The position numbers and the translations under genes are program-made. Positions 6,889 to 15,757 of a stretch of 40,369 nt of DNA are shown piece by piece; the stretch's first letter is position 1, and each line of letters begins with the position of its first letter. The notes under the pieces were generated by a model. It did no database searches. It was given only the letters and a program-made list of their open reading frames with translations, and was not told where the DNA came from. The stretch comes from an uncultured Thermoguttaceae bacterium (GTDB lineage Bacteria > Planctomycetota > Planctomycetia > Pirellulales > Thermoguttaceae). Location of the stretch: contig CALIRO010000063.1 in the NCBI GenBank assembly GCA_938042245.1, positions 1 through 40,369 on the forward strand, written 5' to 3'.

Positions 6889-9615
6889 TTAGACAAAGAC
6901 AGGATTGGGATGATTGGGGTCCAGACCGAGTTTTTCGATTGCTTTGGGCAGTTCTTTTTGGGGATATTTGCCTTGTTGAGCCAGGGCGGCTAAGGCGGCC
7001 AGGGCGACATTTTCGGCATCGACCTCGAAGAAGCGGCGCAGTTGGGGGCGGGCGTCGCTTCGGCCGAAGCCGTCGGTCCCCAGCACCACATACGGTTGGG
7101 GGACCCAGGGGGAAATAGCCAGGGGGACGGCCCGCACATAATCGGAGGCGGCTACCACTGGCCCCAGAGCCCCTTCCAACACCTGCTGGACATAAGGGAC
7201 CCTGGGCGGCTCGGCCGGATGAAGCCGATTCCATCGATCGCAGTCTAAGCCGTCATAATAAAGATTTTTATAGCTTGTGACACTATAGACCCGGCTGGAG
7301 ACGGCAAACTGCTCAGCCAAGAGCTCTTGCGCCCGGAGCACCTCTCGCAAGATGGCGCCGCTGCCGAACAGCTCCACCCAGGGCCGATTTTTGCCTGCCT
7401 CTTTGGTGGAAAGCCGATAGATGCCCCGGCAAATGCCCTCGGTCGAACCCATCGGCAGGATGGGCATCTGGTAATTTTCATTCATCAGGGTGATGTAGTA
7501 GAAGACGTCTTGGCCTTCGAAATACATCCGGCGGATACCGTCCAGGATGATCACCGCCATTTCATAGGCATAGCAGGGATCGTAAGCTCGGCAAGTGGGA
7601 TAAGCCAGGGCATACAGATGGCTTTGGCCGTCTTGGTGCTGGAGGCCTTCGCCGGCCAGGGTGGTTCGGCCTGCGGTACCGCCCAAAATGAAGCCTCGGC
7701 ATCGCATGTCGCCGGCGGCCCAAATCAGATCGCCGATCCGCTGAAACCCAAACATGGAATAGAAGATGAAAAAAGGGATCATTGTTACACCATGGCTCGA
7801 ATGGGCCGACGCAGCGGCGATAAACGAGGCCATCGAACCCGCCTCGGTAATGCCCTCTTCGAGAATCTGGCCGTCTTTGGCCTCCCGGTAATAAAGCACG
7901 GTATCGGAATCGACCGGATCATAGAGTTGGCCGACATGGCTGTAGATGCCAAACTGCCGGAAAAGCGATTCCATGCCGAAGGTGCGTGCTTCATCCGGCA
8001 CGATGGGCACGATGTACCGACCGAGATTTTTATCCCGCATCAGCCGAGCCAAAAGCCGCACAAAAGCCATCGTGCTGGAAACCTCCCGGCCTTCGCTGCC
8101 GGCAAAGAACTCGGCAAAATCTTCCCATTGGGGGGGTTTGAGTTTCATGCGTGCCTGGCCCCGACTGGGCAGCGGTCCGCCCAACGCCTTTCGCCGAGCC
8201 TTGAGGTATTGGATTTCGGGGCTGTCCTCCGGCGGCCGGTAAAAGGGAATTTGCAAGGCTTCTTCATCCGAAAGCGGAATGCCAAACCGACTGCGGAACT
8301 GAAGCAATTCTTCTTCATTGAGCTTTTTCTGCTGATGGGTGATGTTTCGGCCTTCGCCCGCTTCGCCCAGGCCGTAGCCTTTGATCGTCTTAGCCAGGAT
8401 GACGGTCGGCGCCCCTTTATGTTCGACGGCTGCCTTGTAGGCCGCATAGACTTTGACCGGATCATGCCCGCCCCGACGAAGTTCCCGGAGCTGTTCGTCG
8501 CTGAGATCGGCTACCAACGCCTCTAGCCGAGGGTCCACCCCGAAAAAATCCTTCCGTATGTACGAGCCGGGCATGACCGTATATTTCTGATATTGCCCAT
8601 CGACCACTTCGCCCATGCGTCGCACCAGCAGGCCGTCGGCGTCCTTGGCCAACAAGGGGTCCCAATCGGAACCCCAGATCACCTTAATCACATTCCAGCC
8701 GGCGCCCCGGAAGACGCCTTCCAGTTCTTGGATGATTTTGCCGTTGCCGCGGACCGGGCCGTCTAGGCGTTGCAAATTGCAGTTGATAACAAAAATCAGG
8801 TTATCGAGTTTTTCTCGGCCAGCCAGGCTGATAGCGCCAAGGGCTTCCGGCTCATCGCACTCGCCGTCGCCGAGGAAGGCCCAGACTTTCGACTGGGCGG
8901 CCTGCGGCACAATACCCCGGTCGGCCAAATATTGATTAAACCGGGCCTGATAAATGGCCATGATCGGGCCCAACCCCATCGAAACGGTGGGGAACTCCCA
9001 AAAGTTCGGCATGAGCCAGGGGTGCGGATAGCTGGACAGGCCGCCGCCGGGGGACAATTCCCGGCGGAAGTTCTTCAAATGCTCTTCGCTAAGACGACCT
9101 TCCAAAAACGCCCGAGCATACACGCCGGGAGAAGCATGGCCTTGAAAGAAGACCTGATCGGCCGGCATTTCGCCCTGTTTGCCGCGGAAAAAGTGATTAA
9201 AGCCGACTTCATACAACGTGGCTATGGAGGCAAAGGTGGAAATATGCCCTCCAATGCCAGGGCTTTCCCGGTTGGCCCGCACGACCATCGCCATCGCATT
9301 CCATCGGACCAAGTTTTCGATCCGGCGTTCTAATTCTAAATCGCCGGGATAAGGCGGCTGAAGCTCGGGCGGAATTGTGTTCACATACGGGGTGGTATTG
9401 CCGGCAATATAGCGCACGCCGCATCGGTAGGCCCGCTCCACCAGCCGATGTACCAAATACGCCGCCCGCTCACACCCTTCCGACACCACCACATAGTCCA
9501 ACGCCCCAAGCCATTCCTGCGTTTCTTCGGGGTCTGCATCGGTTCGGGGAAGCAGGCCGGCCGAAAGTTGCATCTCCCCCGAAAAGGCCGATTCGGCAGT
9601 CCGTTCTCGGTTCAT
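6889..9615 (-). CDS. aceE: Pyruvate dehydrogenase E1, homodimeric type
   Basis: This 908-residue protein is the thiamine-diphosphate-dependent decarboxylase of the pyruvate dehydrogenase complex. Its length and motifs are those of the single-chain (AceE) family rather than the alpha/beta type. It begins with EWLGALDYVVVSEGCERAAYLV-like sequence, carries the TPP/Mg motif GDGECDEPEA followed by NLIFVINCNLQRLDGPVRGNG, and has the conserved C-terminal half (PIVPDEARTFGMESLFRQFG; AAGDMRCRGFILGGTAGRTTL; SVTSYKNLYYDG). The start at 9615 has AAAGG about 8 bases upstream. It is first in the aceE-aceF pair. The 940-base region before it is full of repeats, so the promoter is not obvious. Confidence 0.97.
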   Translation of the reverse strand: MNRERTAESAFSGEMQLSAGLLPRTDADPEETQEWLGALDYVVVSEGCERAAYLVHRLVERAYRCGVRYIAGNTTPYVNTIPPELQPPYPGDLELERRIENLVRWNAMAMVVRANRESPGIGGHISTFASIATLYEVGFNHFFRGKQGEMPADQVFFQGHASPGVYARAFLEGRLSEEHLKNFRRELSPGGGLSSYPHPWLMPNFWEFPTVSMGLGPIMAIYQARFNQYLADRGIVPQAAQSKVWAFLGDGECDEPEALGAISLAGREKLDNLIFVINCNLQRLDGPVRGNGKIIQELEGVFRGAGWNVIKVIWGSDWDPLLAKDADGLLVRRMGEVVDGQYQKYTVMPGSYIRKDFFGVDPRLEALVADLSDEQLRELRRGGHDPVKVYAAYKAAVEHKGAPTVILAKTIKGYGLGEAGEGRNITHQQKKLNEEELLQFRSRFGIPLSDEEALQIPFYRPPEDSPEIQYLKARRKALGGPLPSRGQARMKLKPPQWEDFAEFFAGSEGREVSSTMAFVRLLARLMRDKNLGRYIVPIVPDEARTFGMESLFRQFGIYSHVGQLYDPVDSDTVLYYREAKDGQILEEGITEAGSMASFIAAASAHSSHGVTMIPFFIFYSMFGFQRIGDLIWAAGDMRCRGFILGGTAGRTTLAGEGLQHQDGQSHLYALAYPTCRAYDPCYAYEMAVIILDGIRRMYFEGQDVFYYITLMNENYQMPILPMGSTEGICRGIYRLSTKEAGKNRPWVELFGSGAILREVLRAQELLAEQFAVSSRVYSVTSYKNLYYDGLDCDRWNRLHPAEPPRVPYVQQVLEGALGPVVAASDYVRAVPLAISPWVPQPYVVLGTDGFGRSDARPQLRRFFEVDAENVALAALAALAQQGKYPQKELPKAIEKLGLDPNHPNPVFV

Positions 9616-9780
9616 CTGCAGCCTTTCTGGAACAAAAAACCACTCTTCTGCACTTTTGCCGAAAAGTAACTCTCTGGCCTTTTTGGCCCGGCAGAGAAAA
9701 CAGATTGTTTTCAGGCAAATTAGATGGTTTATTTATTTTATGGCGTACCCTCAGAAAGGGGAGAGGGACACGATAGAAAA

Positions 9781-9883
9781 TCAGGAACAATTTAGCCGAA
9801 TGGAGAAGTCCCCTGCAAACTGCAGGTATCGTAAAGGTGTTGACAATAAGAAAGAGACCATCAGGAACAATTCAGCCGAATGG
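9781..9883. repeat. Direct repeat pair of the TTCAGCCGAATGG family
   Basis: Bases 9781-9803 and 9861-9883 are 23-base copies that differ at one position (GGAACAATTTAGCCGAATGG against GGAACAATTCAGCCGAATGG), 80 bases apart. Related copies occur at 10320, 10348, 15697, 21528 and 21911. Confidence 0.75.
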
Positions 9884-9914
9884 CGCCCCCCTGACTTTTC
9901 CGAGAAAGAGCCTA

Positions 9915-9987
9915 CGTTGTCATTCCCGCGCAAGCCGTTATGTTATCAGGCGGCCCATTGTCATTCCCGCACAAGCGGCCGTCCCGG
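9915..9987. repeat. Two dRS3-like elements
   Basis: TGTCATTCCCGCGCAAGCC (9919-9937) and TGTCATTCCCGCACAAGCGG (about 9959-9978) are half-copies of the TCATTCCCGCnnAAGCGGGAAT palindrome family, about 40 bases apart. Confidence 0.65.
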
Positions 9988-9989
9988 CT

Positions 9990-10255
9990 CCCCCTCACCC
10001 TAACCCTCTCCCGCCGGGGGAGAGGGGATATTAGGTGAAGCCTCTCCCACAAAAGGGCCGAGTGGCGAATTCCCCCTCACCCGGCCCGGCTGGCGCCGGG
10101 CCACCCTCTCCCCACCGTGGGAGAGGCCGGCGGCGCCGAAGGCGACACCGGGTGAGTATACCGTGTTGAAGCCAAGGGGGTTTTGGGGGCCTTTGCCCTC
10201 TCCCGTCGCCGGGAGAGGGAAGCCGGGCGCAAGCCCGATAGGGTGAGGGGCCTCG
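9990..10255. repeat. CTCTCCC/GGGAGAG hairpin repeat block
   Basis: Several hairpins follow one another: CTCTCCCGCCGGGGGAGAG near 10004-10024, CTCTCCCCACCGTGGGAGAG near 10106-10126, and CTCTCCCGTCGCCGGGAGAG near 10197-10218, with CCCTCACCC or GGGTGAGGG at the edges. The unit at 10106 is repeated near 15415. This is a common type of intergenic repeat; its role is unknown. Confidence 0.75.
10157..10180. repeat. Copy 1 of a 24-base dispersed repeat
   Basis: It begins TATACCGTGTTGAA and ends CAAGGGGG. It matches 19923-19946 at 21 of 24 positions. Confidence 0.55.
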
Positions 10256-10319
10256 CTCACCAAAGGAAGAGAGGATTATTTACCTGTGCCGCTGGAGGGG
10301 AGGAAATAAAGGGATTGTT

Positions 10320-10370
10320 CCATTTGGGTGAAGTGTTACGAAGTTACTTCATTTGGCTGAAGTGTTATAA
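10320..10370. repeat. Tandem pair of the CCATTTGGSTGAAGTGTTA element
   Basis: CCATTTGGGTGAAGTGTTAC (10320-10339) and CATTTGGCTGAAGTGTTATA (from about 10350) are 28-30 bases apart. Their reverse complement matches the TTCAGCCGAATGG copies at 9781, 9861, 21528 and others. Confidence 0.65.
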
Positions 10371-10559
10371 AAATTACGGGGCAAAAGCCCAGGGAGGCAA
10401 AAGCAGATGGCTTGCTTGTCGAATCCTGGCCGGTTGGGTAGGATGCATAGTGATCCGCACGTTGCCCGCCTTGATTGTCCTACCATCGTATCCCCGCTTT
10501 GGCGAAGTAGTTGCCTACTTTTTGCCCACTTTTTTTTCTTAGCACAGGAGGATGCCAGC

Positions 10560-12407
10560 ATGGGTTCGGTGTTTGTGTATCTGGTGTTGCTGACCCCGTT
10601 GGCGGATCAACCGGCCTCGACGCCGGTTATTCCCTCGGAGGAGAAGATTTTGGCCGGTCTTCGGCCCGGGCGGCCTCGGCTGATTGCCCCGGCGGAAGAG
10701 ACGGCCAGGCTGAAAAAGCTTTTGGCCGAGGACCCCACCGCCGCCGCCTTTTATAAGGAACTTCGATCCCGTGCCGAGGAGCTGCTCCGGGACAAAACAA
10801 CCGTGCAGTACAAGCTGGTTGGTCCTCGGCTTTTGGGCGAAAGCCGACGGTGTTTAGATCGGGTCTATACCTTGGCTACGGTTTATCGGCTGGAGGGGGA
10901 TCAACGGTATGCCCAGCGGGCTATCCAAGAGATGTTGGCGGCTGCCGACTTTCCCAACTGGAACCCAAGCCATTTTCTCGATACGGCGGAAATGACCCAC
11001 GCTTTGGCCATTGGCTACGATTGGCTTTTTGAGGTGCTGACGCCGCAGCAGCGGCAAACCATCCGGGAGGCGATCCTTCGGCACGGCCTGCAGGAAGGGC
11101 AGAAGATTTATCGCCGGGGCGGTTGGTGGACGGCTACCCGGTATAACTGGAACCAGGTCTGCAACGGCGGCATGACTATCGGTGCGTTGGCGCTGGCTGA
11201 TGAAGATCCGAAACTGGCCGCCTATATCGTTCATCAAGCGGTGCAATCGGTTCAACGGGCTATGCAGGAGTACGCTCCCGACGGTGCCTGGGCGGAAGGA
11301 CCTGGATATTGGAACTATGCCACCTCCTACAATGTGTTCATGTTGGCCGCCCTGGAAACCGCGCTAGGAACCGATTTTGGCCTGAGCAAAATCCCTGGTT
11401 TTTCGGTTGCTGGCGATTTTCGAATCCATACGCTTGGGCCGACAGGCCAGACGTTCAATTTTGCCGACGCCGGTCCTCATGCTGGTGCGGCCCCGTGTAT
11501 GTTTTGGCTGGCCCGAAAGTTCGATCAGCCTTGGTATGCTTGGCATGAACGGGAAGTGGTCTGCCGACAGGTGGTGCGTCGGCCGACGGCCTTGCATTTG
11601 TGGTGGTACGACGGACGGGCCAAGCCGGCTGGCAGCCTGCCGCTGGCCAAGCATTTCCGCCATGCCGATGTGGTGCTCATGCGTTCCGGCTGGGACGATT
11701 CCCGGGCGGTGTTTGTCGGCTTCAAAGCCGGCGATAACAAGGTCAACCACAGCCACCTGGAACTGGGGATGTTTGTGCTAGAGGCCGACGGCGTGCGGTG
11801 GGCCTTGGATTTGGGGGCCGACGATTACAACCTGCCCGGCTATTTTGGCCGACTGCGATGGACCTACTACCGCCTAGGAACCGAGGGACAAAACACCCTC
11901 TGGATCGACCGCAAAAACCAGGATCCCAAAGCGGTTGCTTCGATCAGGGCCTTCGGCAGCCAAGCCGATCGGCATTTTGCCGTGGCCGACCTCTCAGCAG
12001 CCTATGCTAGCTTGGTTGGTAAAGCCTGCCGGGGCATTGCCCTTTTGGGCCGACAGGTCCTCGTGCAGGATGAAATCGAACAGTCCGAAGGCCGAACCAT
12101 CCAATGGCAGATGCACACCAAAGCCAAAGTCGAACTCCGGGGCCCAGAGGCGGTGCTACAACAAGACGGTCGAACCCTTCGCCTGCGGATTCTAGAGCCT
12201 TCGGGAGCGGTTTTTGAGAAGGTTTCCGGCAATCCCCCGCCCCCGCAGCGTCAAGACCCAAAGGTCTCCAAACTAGTTGTGGTCTTAAAAGGTCAAAAAG
12301 AGCCGATCCGGTTGGCGGTGCTTTTCCAGCCGGAATCAGCTAGCCAATCGCCGCCGCCTGCCGTTCGCCCCTTGGCCGACTGGGCCAACACCTTCGGACA
12401 AAAATAG
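10560..12407 (+). CDS. Heparinase II/III family protein, probably exported polysaccharide lyase
   Basis: This 615-residue protein has the two-part layout of heparinase II/III and alginate lyases. An N-terminal alpha-helical toroid (about 30-300) includes FYKELRSRAEELL, AIGYDWLFEVLTPQQRQTIREAI, NWNQVCNGGM and WAEGPGYWNYATSYN. A C-terminal beta-rich domain includes MRSGWDDSRAVFVGFKAGDNKVNHSHLELG, with histidines at the usual metal or catalytic site. Such enzymes cleave uronic-acid-containing polysaccharides by beta-elimination. The start ATG 10560 has AGGAGG upstream; the open frame extends to 10407, but that stretch overlaps spacer DNA. A short hydrophobic N-terminus (VFVYLVLLTPLA) may be a signal peptide. 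It is convergent with the radical SAM gene. The substrate cannot be read from the sequence. Confidence 0.83.
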   Translation: MGSVFVYLVLLTPLADQPASTPVIPSEEKILAGLRPGRPRLIAPAEETARLKKLLAEDPTAAAFYKELRSRAEELLRDKTTVQYKLVGPRLLGESRRCLDRVYTLATVYRLEGDQRYAQRAIQEMLAAADFPNWNPSHFLDTAEMTHALAIGYDWLFEVLTPQQRQTIREAILRHGLQEGQKIYRRGGWWTATRYNWNQVCNGGMTIGALALADEDPKLAAYIVHQAVQSVQRAMQEYAPDGAWAEGPGYWNYATSYNVFMLAALETALGTDFGLSKIPGFSVAGDFRIHTLGPTGQTFNFADAGPHAGAAPCMFWLARKFDQPWYAWHEREVVCRQVVRRPTALHLWWYDGRAKPAGSLPLAKHFRHADVVLMRSGWDDSRAVFVGFKAGDNKVNHSHLELGMFVLEADGVRWALDLGADDYNLPGYFGRLRWTYYRLGTEGQNTLWIDRKNQDPKAVASIRAFGSQADRHFAVADLSAAYASLVGKACRGIALLGRQVLVQDEIEQSEGRTIQWQMHTKAKVELRGPEAVLQQDGRTLRLRILEPSGAVFEKVSGNPPPPQRQDPKVSKLVVVLKGQKEPIRLAVLFQPESASQSPPPAVRPLADWANTFGQK

Positions 12408-12428
12408 AAGAACCATCCTTTCGAACTA

Positions 12429-13562
12429 TCAAGATGGGAAAGCCTCCCTGTTAGGGAAAAGAGCGGAAGAGCTAGGGATGTATATGCAGTCGGGTTCGGC
12501 TCCGAGCGGGTCGCCGGTAACGGCATAGGCTCTGGCTCGGCTTCCGCCGCAGATGTGGCGATATTCGCAGCGGCCGCATTTGCCGCCGAATCCGTCCGGC
12601 CGGCGAAGGGCTTGAAATAGCGGATGCTTCTGATAGGTTTCGACCACCGAATCGGTGGGGAACCGGCCGCAGGGAATTGGCAAAAAGCCGGAAGGGAAAA
12701 TTTGTCCCGTATGGCTCACGAACATAATCCCTTTGCCGTCGCCTACGCCCAACGGCGCCCGATGACCCCGGGCGGACTCCGCAGAGGGGGGGGCTTCGTG
12801 GGCTGGCCCGGCCAACGGATCGCCCCCCTGCTGAAGCACATACCGGCGGTAATGCGGAGCTTCGGTGGTTTTGACGGCAAAGGGTTGGTTTTGGGCATGG
12901 CGCCACAGCCGGGCGAAAGCCTCTTCATATTCTTCCGGGCGCAGACGTTCTTCGCTGACGGCCCGGCCTACCGGCACCAAGAAAAAGACCGCCCACATCA
13001 CAATGCCCTGGGTGGCCAAAAGCTCCGCAATCTGATCCAGTTGGTGGTAGTTGCGTCGGCAGAGGCTGGTATTGACCTGGACGGCTAGGCCCAGGTCTCG
13101 GGCGTCGGCCAGCATCTGCATCGTGCGATCGAAGCTGCCCGTCCAGCCACGGAAGGCGTCGTGCGTGGCTGCATCGGCGCCGTCCAGGCTAATGCCGAGG
13201 CGCTGGACTCCGGCGGCCTTAGCCCGGGCAAACGCCTCCCGGGTGGCAAGCGGGGTAGCCGAGGGCGTAAGCACCGGCTCGATACCAACCGAGTGGGCGT
13301 GCGCCAACAGCTCAAACAGGTCCGGCCGTTTCAGCGGATCCCCGCCGGTAAAGACCATCGTAGGCCGACGGGGAAAGCTGGCCACTTGGTCGATCAGAGC
13401 CGCCGCCTGTTGTGTGGTCAATTCTTCAGGGTGAGCGGTCGGCTGGGCCTCGGCCCGGCAATGCTTGCAAACCAAATCACAGGCCAGGGTCGTCTCGTAG
13501 TAAAACATCAGCGGACTATGATCGAAGTCCGCCTGGGTATATTGCCCATGAACTTGGGCCAT
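12429..13562 (-). CDS. Radical SAM/SPASM protein, AhbD-like (TIGR04053-like)
   Basis: This 377-residue protein has the radical SAM cluster motif CDLVCKHC (C28, C32, C35), then the GGDP motif (FTGGDPLKRPD) and GISLDG. The C-terminal SPASM region reads KCGRCEYRHICGGSRARAYA followed by TGDPLGAEPDC and should bind additional iron-sulfur clusters. The C-terminal pattern is that of AhbC/AhbD heme-pathway enzymes and especially the TIGR04053 subgroup, which has GGS where AhbD has GGC. That assignment is from memory. The reaction is not established. I start at ATG 13562, preceded by GGAGGG, rather than the upstream GTG at 13610. No other heme genes are nearby. Confidence 0.85.
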   Translation of the reverse strand: MAQVHGQYTQADFDHSPLMFYYETTLACDLVCKHCRAEAQPTAHPEELTTQQAAALIDQVASFPRRPTMVFTGGDPLKRPDLFELLAHAHSVGIEPVLTPSATPLATREAFARAKAAGVQRLGISLDGADAATHDAFRGWTGSFDRTMQMLADARDLGLAVQVNTSLCRRNYHQLDQIAELLATQGIVMWAVFFLVPVGRAVSEERLRPEEYEEAFARLWRHAQNQPFAVKTTEAPHYRRYVLQQGGDPLAGPAHEAPPSAESARGHRAPLGVGDGKGIMFVSHTGQIFPSGFLPIPCGRFPTDSVVETYQKHPLFQALRRPDGFGGKCGRCEYRHICGGSRARAYAVTGDPLGAEPDCIYIPSSSALFPNREAFPS

Positions 13563-13714
13563 CGTCTGCCGCCCTCCATAGATGAATTTTTCTTCAGATG
13601 CTCCAAACACCCGTTGGCCACCCCGGAGGATAACTCTAGGAATTTTATCCCCTTCCGAGGCGAAGGCTAGGCAGAATCCTCGAAAGAAACTCTGGGTTTG
13701 TATGGAACGGGCGG

Positions 13715-15073
13715 CTATGATTTGCGATAGGAGGATTTCGGGAGGTTCGGCACTGATTTCGGCGTGGTCTTCGAGCCGCTCTGGGATTTCCTGCTGGAGC
13801 CGGACTGTTCTTGTTCTTCCAGTTCTCGGCTTCGGCGTTCGTTTTCTTCCATTTCTTCAAGGGTTACTTTGGTTTCCAGGGAGTGGCGGCGCTGTTTTTG
13901 TTGTTCGCCGGGCGAGGGCGGTAAGATCTGTTTCAGAACGATGTCGTCGAACTCAATCCAGCCGGCGCCCAGATACCCGTAGAGCATGATCCGTCCATAG
14001 CGAGGGGTGTATTTCGTATGGCGTGGGGTGAACTCTTCGACATGGACGTTCCAGGTGTTGGGCGGCCCTTTCAGGTTGATCTGGCAGCGATAGACTTCGC
14101 GCATTTGGGTCTCTTCGGGCCGATAGAGATTGGGCTTGGCGCCGGTCGGCGCCGGTCGGCCGGCAGAGGTAGGCCGATATTCGGTACCGATCGGTTCGCC
14201 ACATTTAATGAATACTTTGCCCTGGACGCCGCTGGAACGCCATCGGCATTGGAAGCGATAGGTAGCGCCCTGTTCGACGGGGAAATAATCGCTGTAGTAC
14301 ATCACGCCTTCGGCGTCGCCGACGCTGGCGGGGAATTCTAAGCGGATGATCTTATTGGAGGGATTTCCCGGCTCCGGGATCCATTTGACCAGCCGGCCGA
14401 GCGGTTCCCGCTGCTGGCCGCCTCGGGAATCCCACCCCTTCGGATGCCCAACGCCCTGCTCAAAATCGCCGATCACGAGATTGGGATTTTCTTTCCAGTT
14501 TTTCTCGGCGATGGGGTTTATTGGTTTCGGGCCGCCCGGCTGGCGATCGTAGAGTTTATCGAGCATTTCTTTGACATAGGTGTGGGGGATTTCACTGACG
14601 GTTTTGGTGCGGGTGGAGACTTCGTAGATGACCTTCGGTTCAGGGCCGGAGAAATCGACACATTTGATCACTAGATCATAGACATCCCAATCGTGCCCTG
14701 CCGCCCGCTCCACACTGCCCCAGATGCCAATATGGGCGTCGAAATCCTCACGCACGATCTTTTTAACGGTTTCCAAGGGCGTATCCGGACTAAGCCGAAT
14801 CTTTCGAGCCTCGCAAAAATCCCGTACATCGGCCATCGCCTCGGGAATGATAAAGCCGCCTTCCCGTTCCAGTTTCTTCCAGATCATCTCGCCAACCATC
14901 TGGCCGTACCGGCCATTATCGAACTTCGATTCAAAATCGAACGGGATAACGACCTTTCGCGTGTCGGTGCTTTGCCCAGCCGCCCACCAAGTCCCAGCAC
15001 CCACCAGTACGAGGACCACCCCAGCGACCAATCGCGTCCATCTTTTGCAACGTCCCGTTGTTTGGTTAGCCAT
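13715..15073 (-). CDS. Exported planctomycete protein of unknown function
   Basis: This 452-residue protein has a hydrophobic N-terminal segment (LVAGVVLVLVGAGTWWAAG, about 13-31), consistent with a signal peptide or anchor. Residues 40-190 contain an alpha/beta-looking segment (VVIPFDFESKFDNGRYGQMVGEMIWKKL; HIGIWGSVERA; YDLVIKCVDFSG). Residues 205-400 resemble a jelly-roll or carbohydrate-binding type beta domain (NLVIGDFEQGVGHPKGWD; WIEFDDIVLKQI). The tail from about 405 is charged and Ser/Glu/Lys-rich. I do not recognise a family. The start at 15073 has GAGGAGGGAAGG in front of it. It lies downstream of the DUF4175-like gene on the same strand, but a repeat-filled gap of 684 bases separates them. 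Confidence 0.8.
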   Translation of the reverse strand: MANQTTGRCKRWTRLVAGVVLVLVGAGTWWAAGQSTDTRKVVIPFDFESKFDNGRYGQMVGEMIWKKLEREGGFIIPEAMADVRDFCEARKIRLSPDTPLETVKKIVREDFDAHIGIWGSVERAAGHDWDVYDLVIKCVDFSGPEPKVIYEVSTRTKTVSEIPHTYVKEMLDKLYDRQPGGPKPINPIAEKNWKENPNLVIGDFEQGVGHPKGWDSRGGQQREPLGRLVKWIPEPGNPSNKIIRLEFPASVGDAEGVMYYSDYFPVEQGATYRFQCRWRSSGVQGKVFIKCGEPIGTEYRPTSAGRPAPTGAKPNLYRPEETQMREVYRCQINLKGPPNTWNVHVEEFTPRHTKYTPRYGRIMLYGYLGAGWIEFDDIVLKQILPPSPGEQQKQRRHSLETKVTLEEMEENERRSRELEEQEQSGSSRKSQSGSKTTPKSVPNLPKSSYRKS

Positions 15074-15404
15074 GTACCTTCCCTCCTCTGAAGTTACCAA
15101 CGCCCTGCAAAAGAGGGTGAGCAACCCCATTGTCCGAAACCCTTTCGAATGCCTCAGCAGTAACTCCCATCCGTACCAATTCGGCCAAAGGGGAATTCCT
15201 TCTTTTATTTGCTTTTCTTGTCATCCCTCCGAAAGCGGGGCTCCCAAAACAACAAATCGGCAGGCTCAGGGGGCCGGGATTCGCGCGTGCGCGGGAAGGA
15301 CAATTACACTGCCCACGGGACCGCCGCTTGGGCGGGAAGGACACGGGCGCCGCTGCCCCGGGCAACCGATCGGTTGGCCAGCCTCTCCCGCTAAACCGGA
15401 GGCC

Positions 15405-15626
15405 AGCGATCCCCTCTCCCCACCGTGGGAGAGGGCCGTCTGCAAAGCAGACCGGGTGAGGGGGAATTCTCTCTGCCCTTTGGGGAGAGGGTTGGGATGA
15501 GGGGGCACTTCTTTTTGTATGTCCATTTGTTCCTGTGAGATTGACTGCTGTGACTTGTCGCCATTATGCCCCTCACCCGGCTTGGCCGTTGGCCAAGCCG
15601 GCCTCTCCCACGGCGGGGAGAGGCGT
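15405..15626. repeat. CTCTCCC/GGGAGAG hairpin repeat blocks
   Basis: CTCTCCCCACCGTGGGAGAG lies near 15414-15434 and is the same hairpin as at 10106. It is followed by GTCTGCAAAGCAGAC, GGGTGAGGG and GGGGAGAGGG. A second block at 15566-15626 contains CCCTCACCCGGCTTGGCC, then GGCCAAGCCGG, then CTCTCCCACGGCGGGGAGAG. Confidence 0.75.
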
Positions 15627-15629
15627 TTT

Positions 15630-15662
15630 TTCTGGATTCCCGCTTGCGCGAGAATGACAAAG
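15630..15662. repeat. dRS3-like element
   Basis: GGATTCCCGCTTGCGCGAGAATGACA is a near-complete palindrome of the family in the orientation opposite to the copies at 5228 and 9915. Confidence 0.65.
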
Positions 15663-15757
15663 CCGCCGGACTGCTGCTTGCGTATGGATAACGATTGTCG
15701 GCGGAAGTGTTACGGTTCTGTGAAAAACGCCGAGGGAAAATCCTCTGCAAGGCCGTG

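Larger units (their letters stand above)
9616..10559. other. Repeat-rich intergenic region between divergent genes
   Basis: No coding region is supported in these 944 bases. They hold two near-identical copies of the TTCAGCCGAATGG element (9781-9803, 9861-9883), two dRS3-like pieces (about 9917-9985), a block of CTCTCCC/GGGAGAG hairpins (9990-10255), two more TTCAGCCGAATGG-family copies (10320-10370) and a pyrimidine-rich tract just before the next gene. Confidence 0.7.
15074..15757. other. Repeat-rich intergenic region
   Basis: No gene is supported in these 684 bases. They hold a dRS3-like piece (about 15218-15246), two CTCTCCC hairpin blocks (15405-15500, 15566-15626), a second dRS3-like element in the opposite orientation (15633-15661) and a half-copy of the TTCAGCCGAATGG family (15697-15715). 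Confidence 0.7.

Noticed and set aside
5966..6892. 308-residue plus-strand open frame over aceF
   Set aside because: It is the antisense of the Ala/Pro-rich linker of aceF; the high G+C removes stop codons.
7327..8526. 399-residue plus-strand open frame over aceE
   Set aside because: It is antisense to conserved AceE sequence and has no motif of its own.
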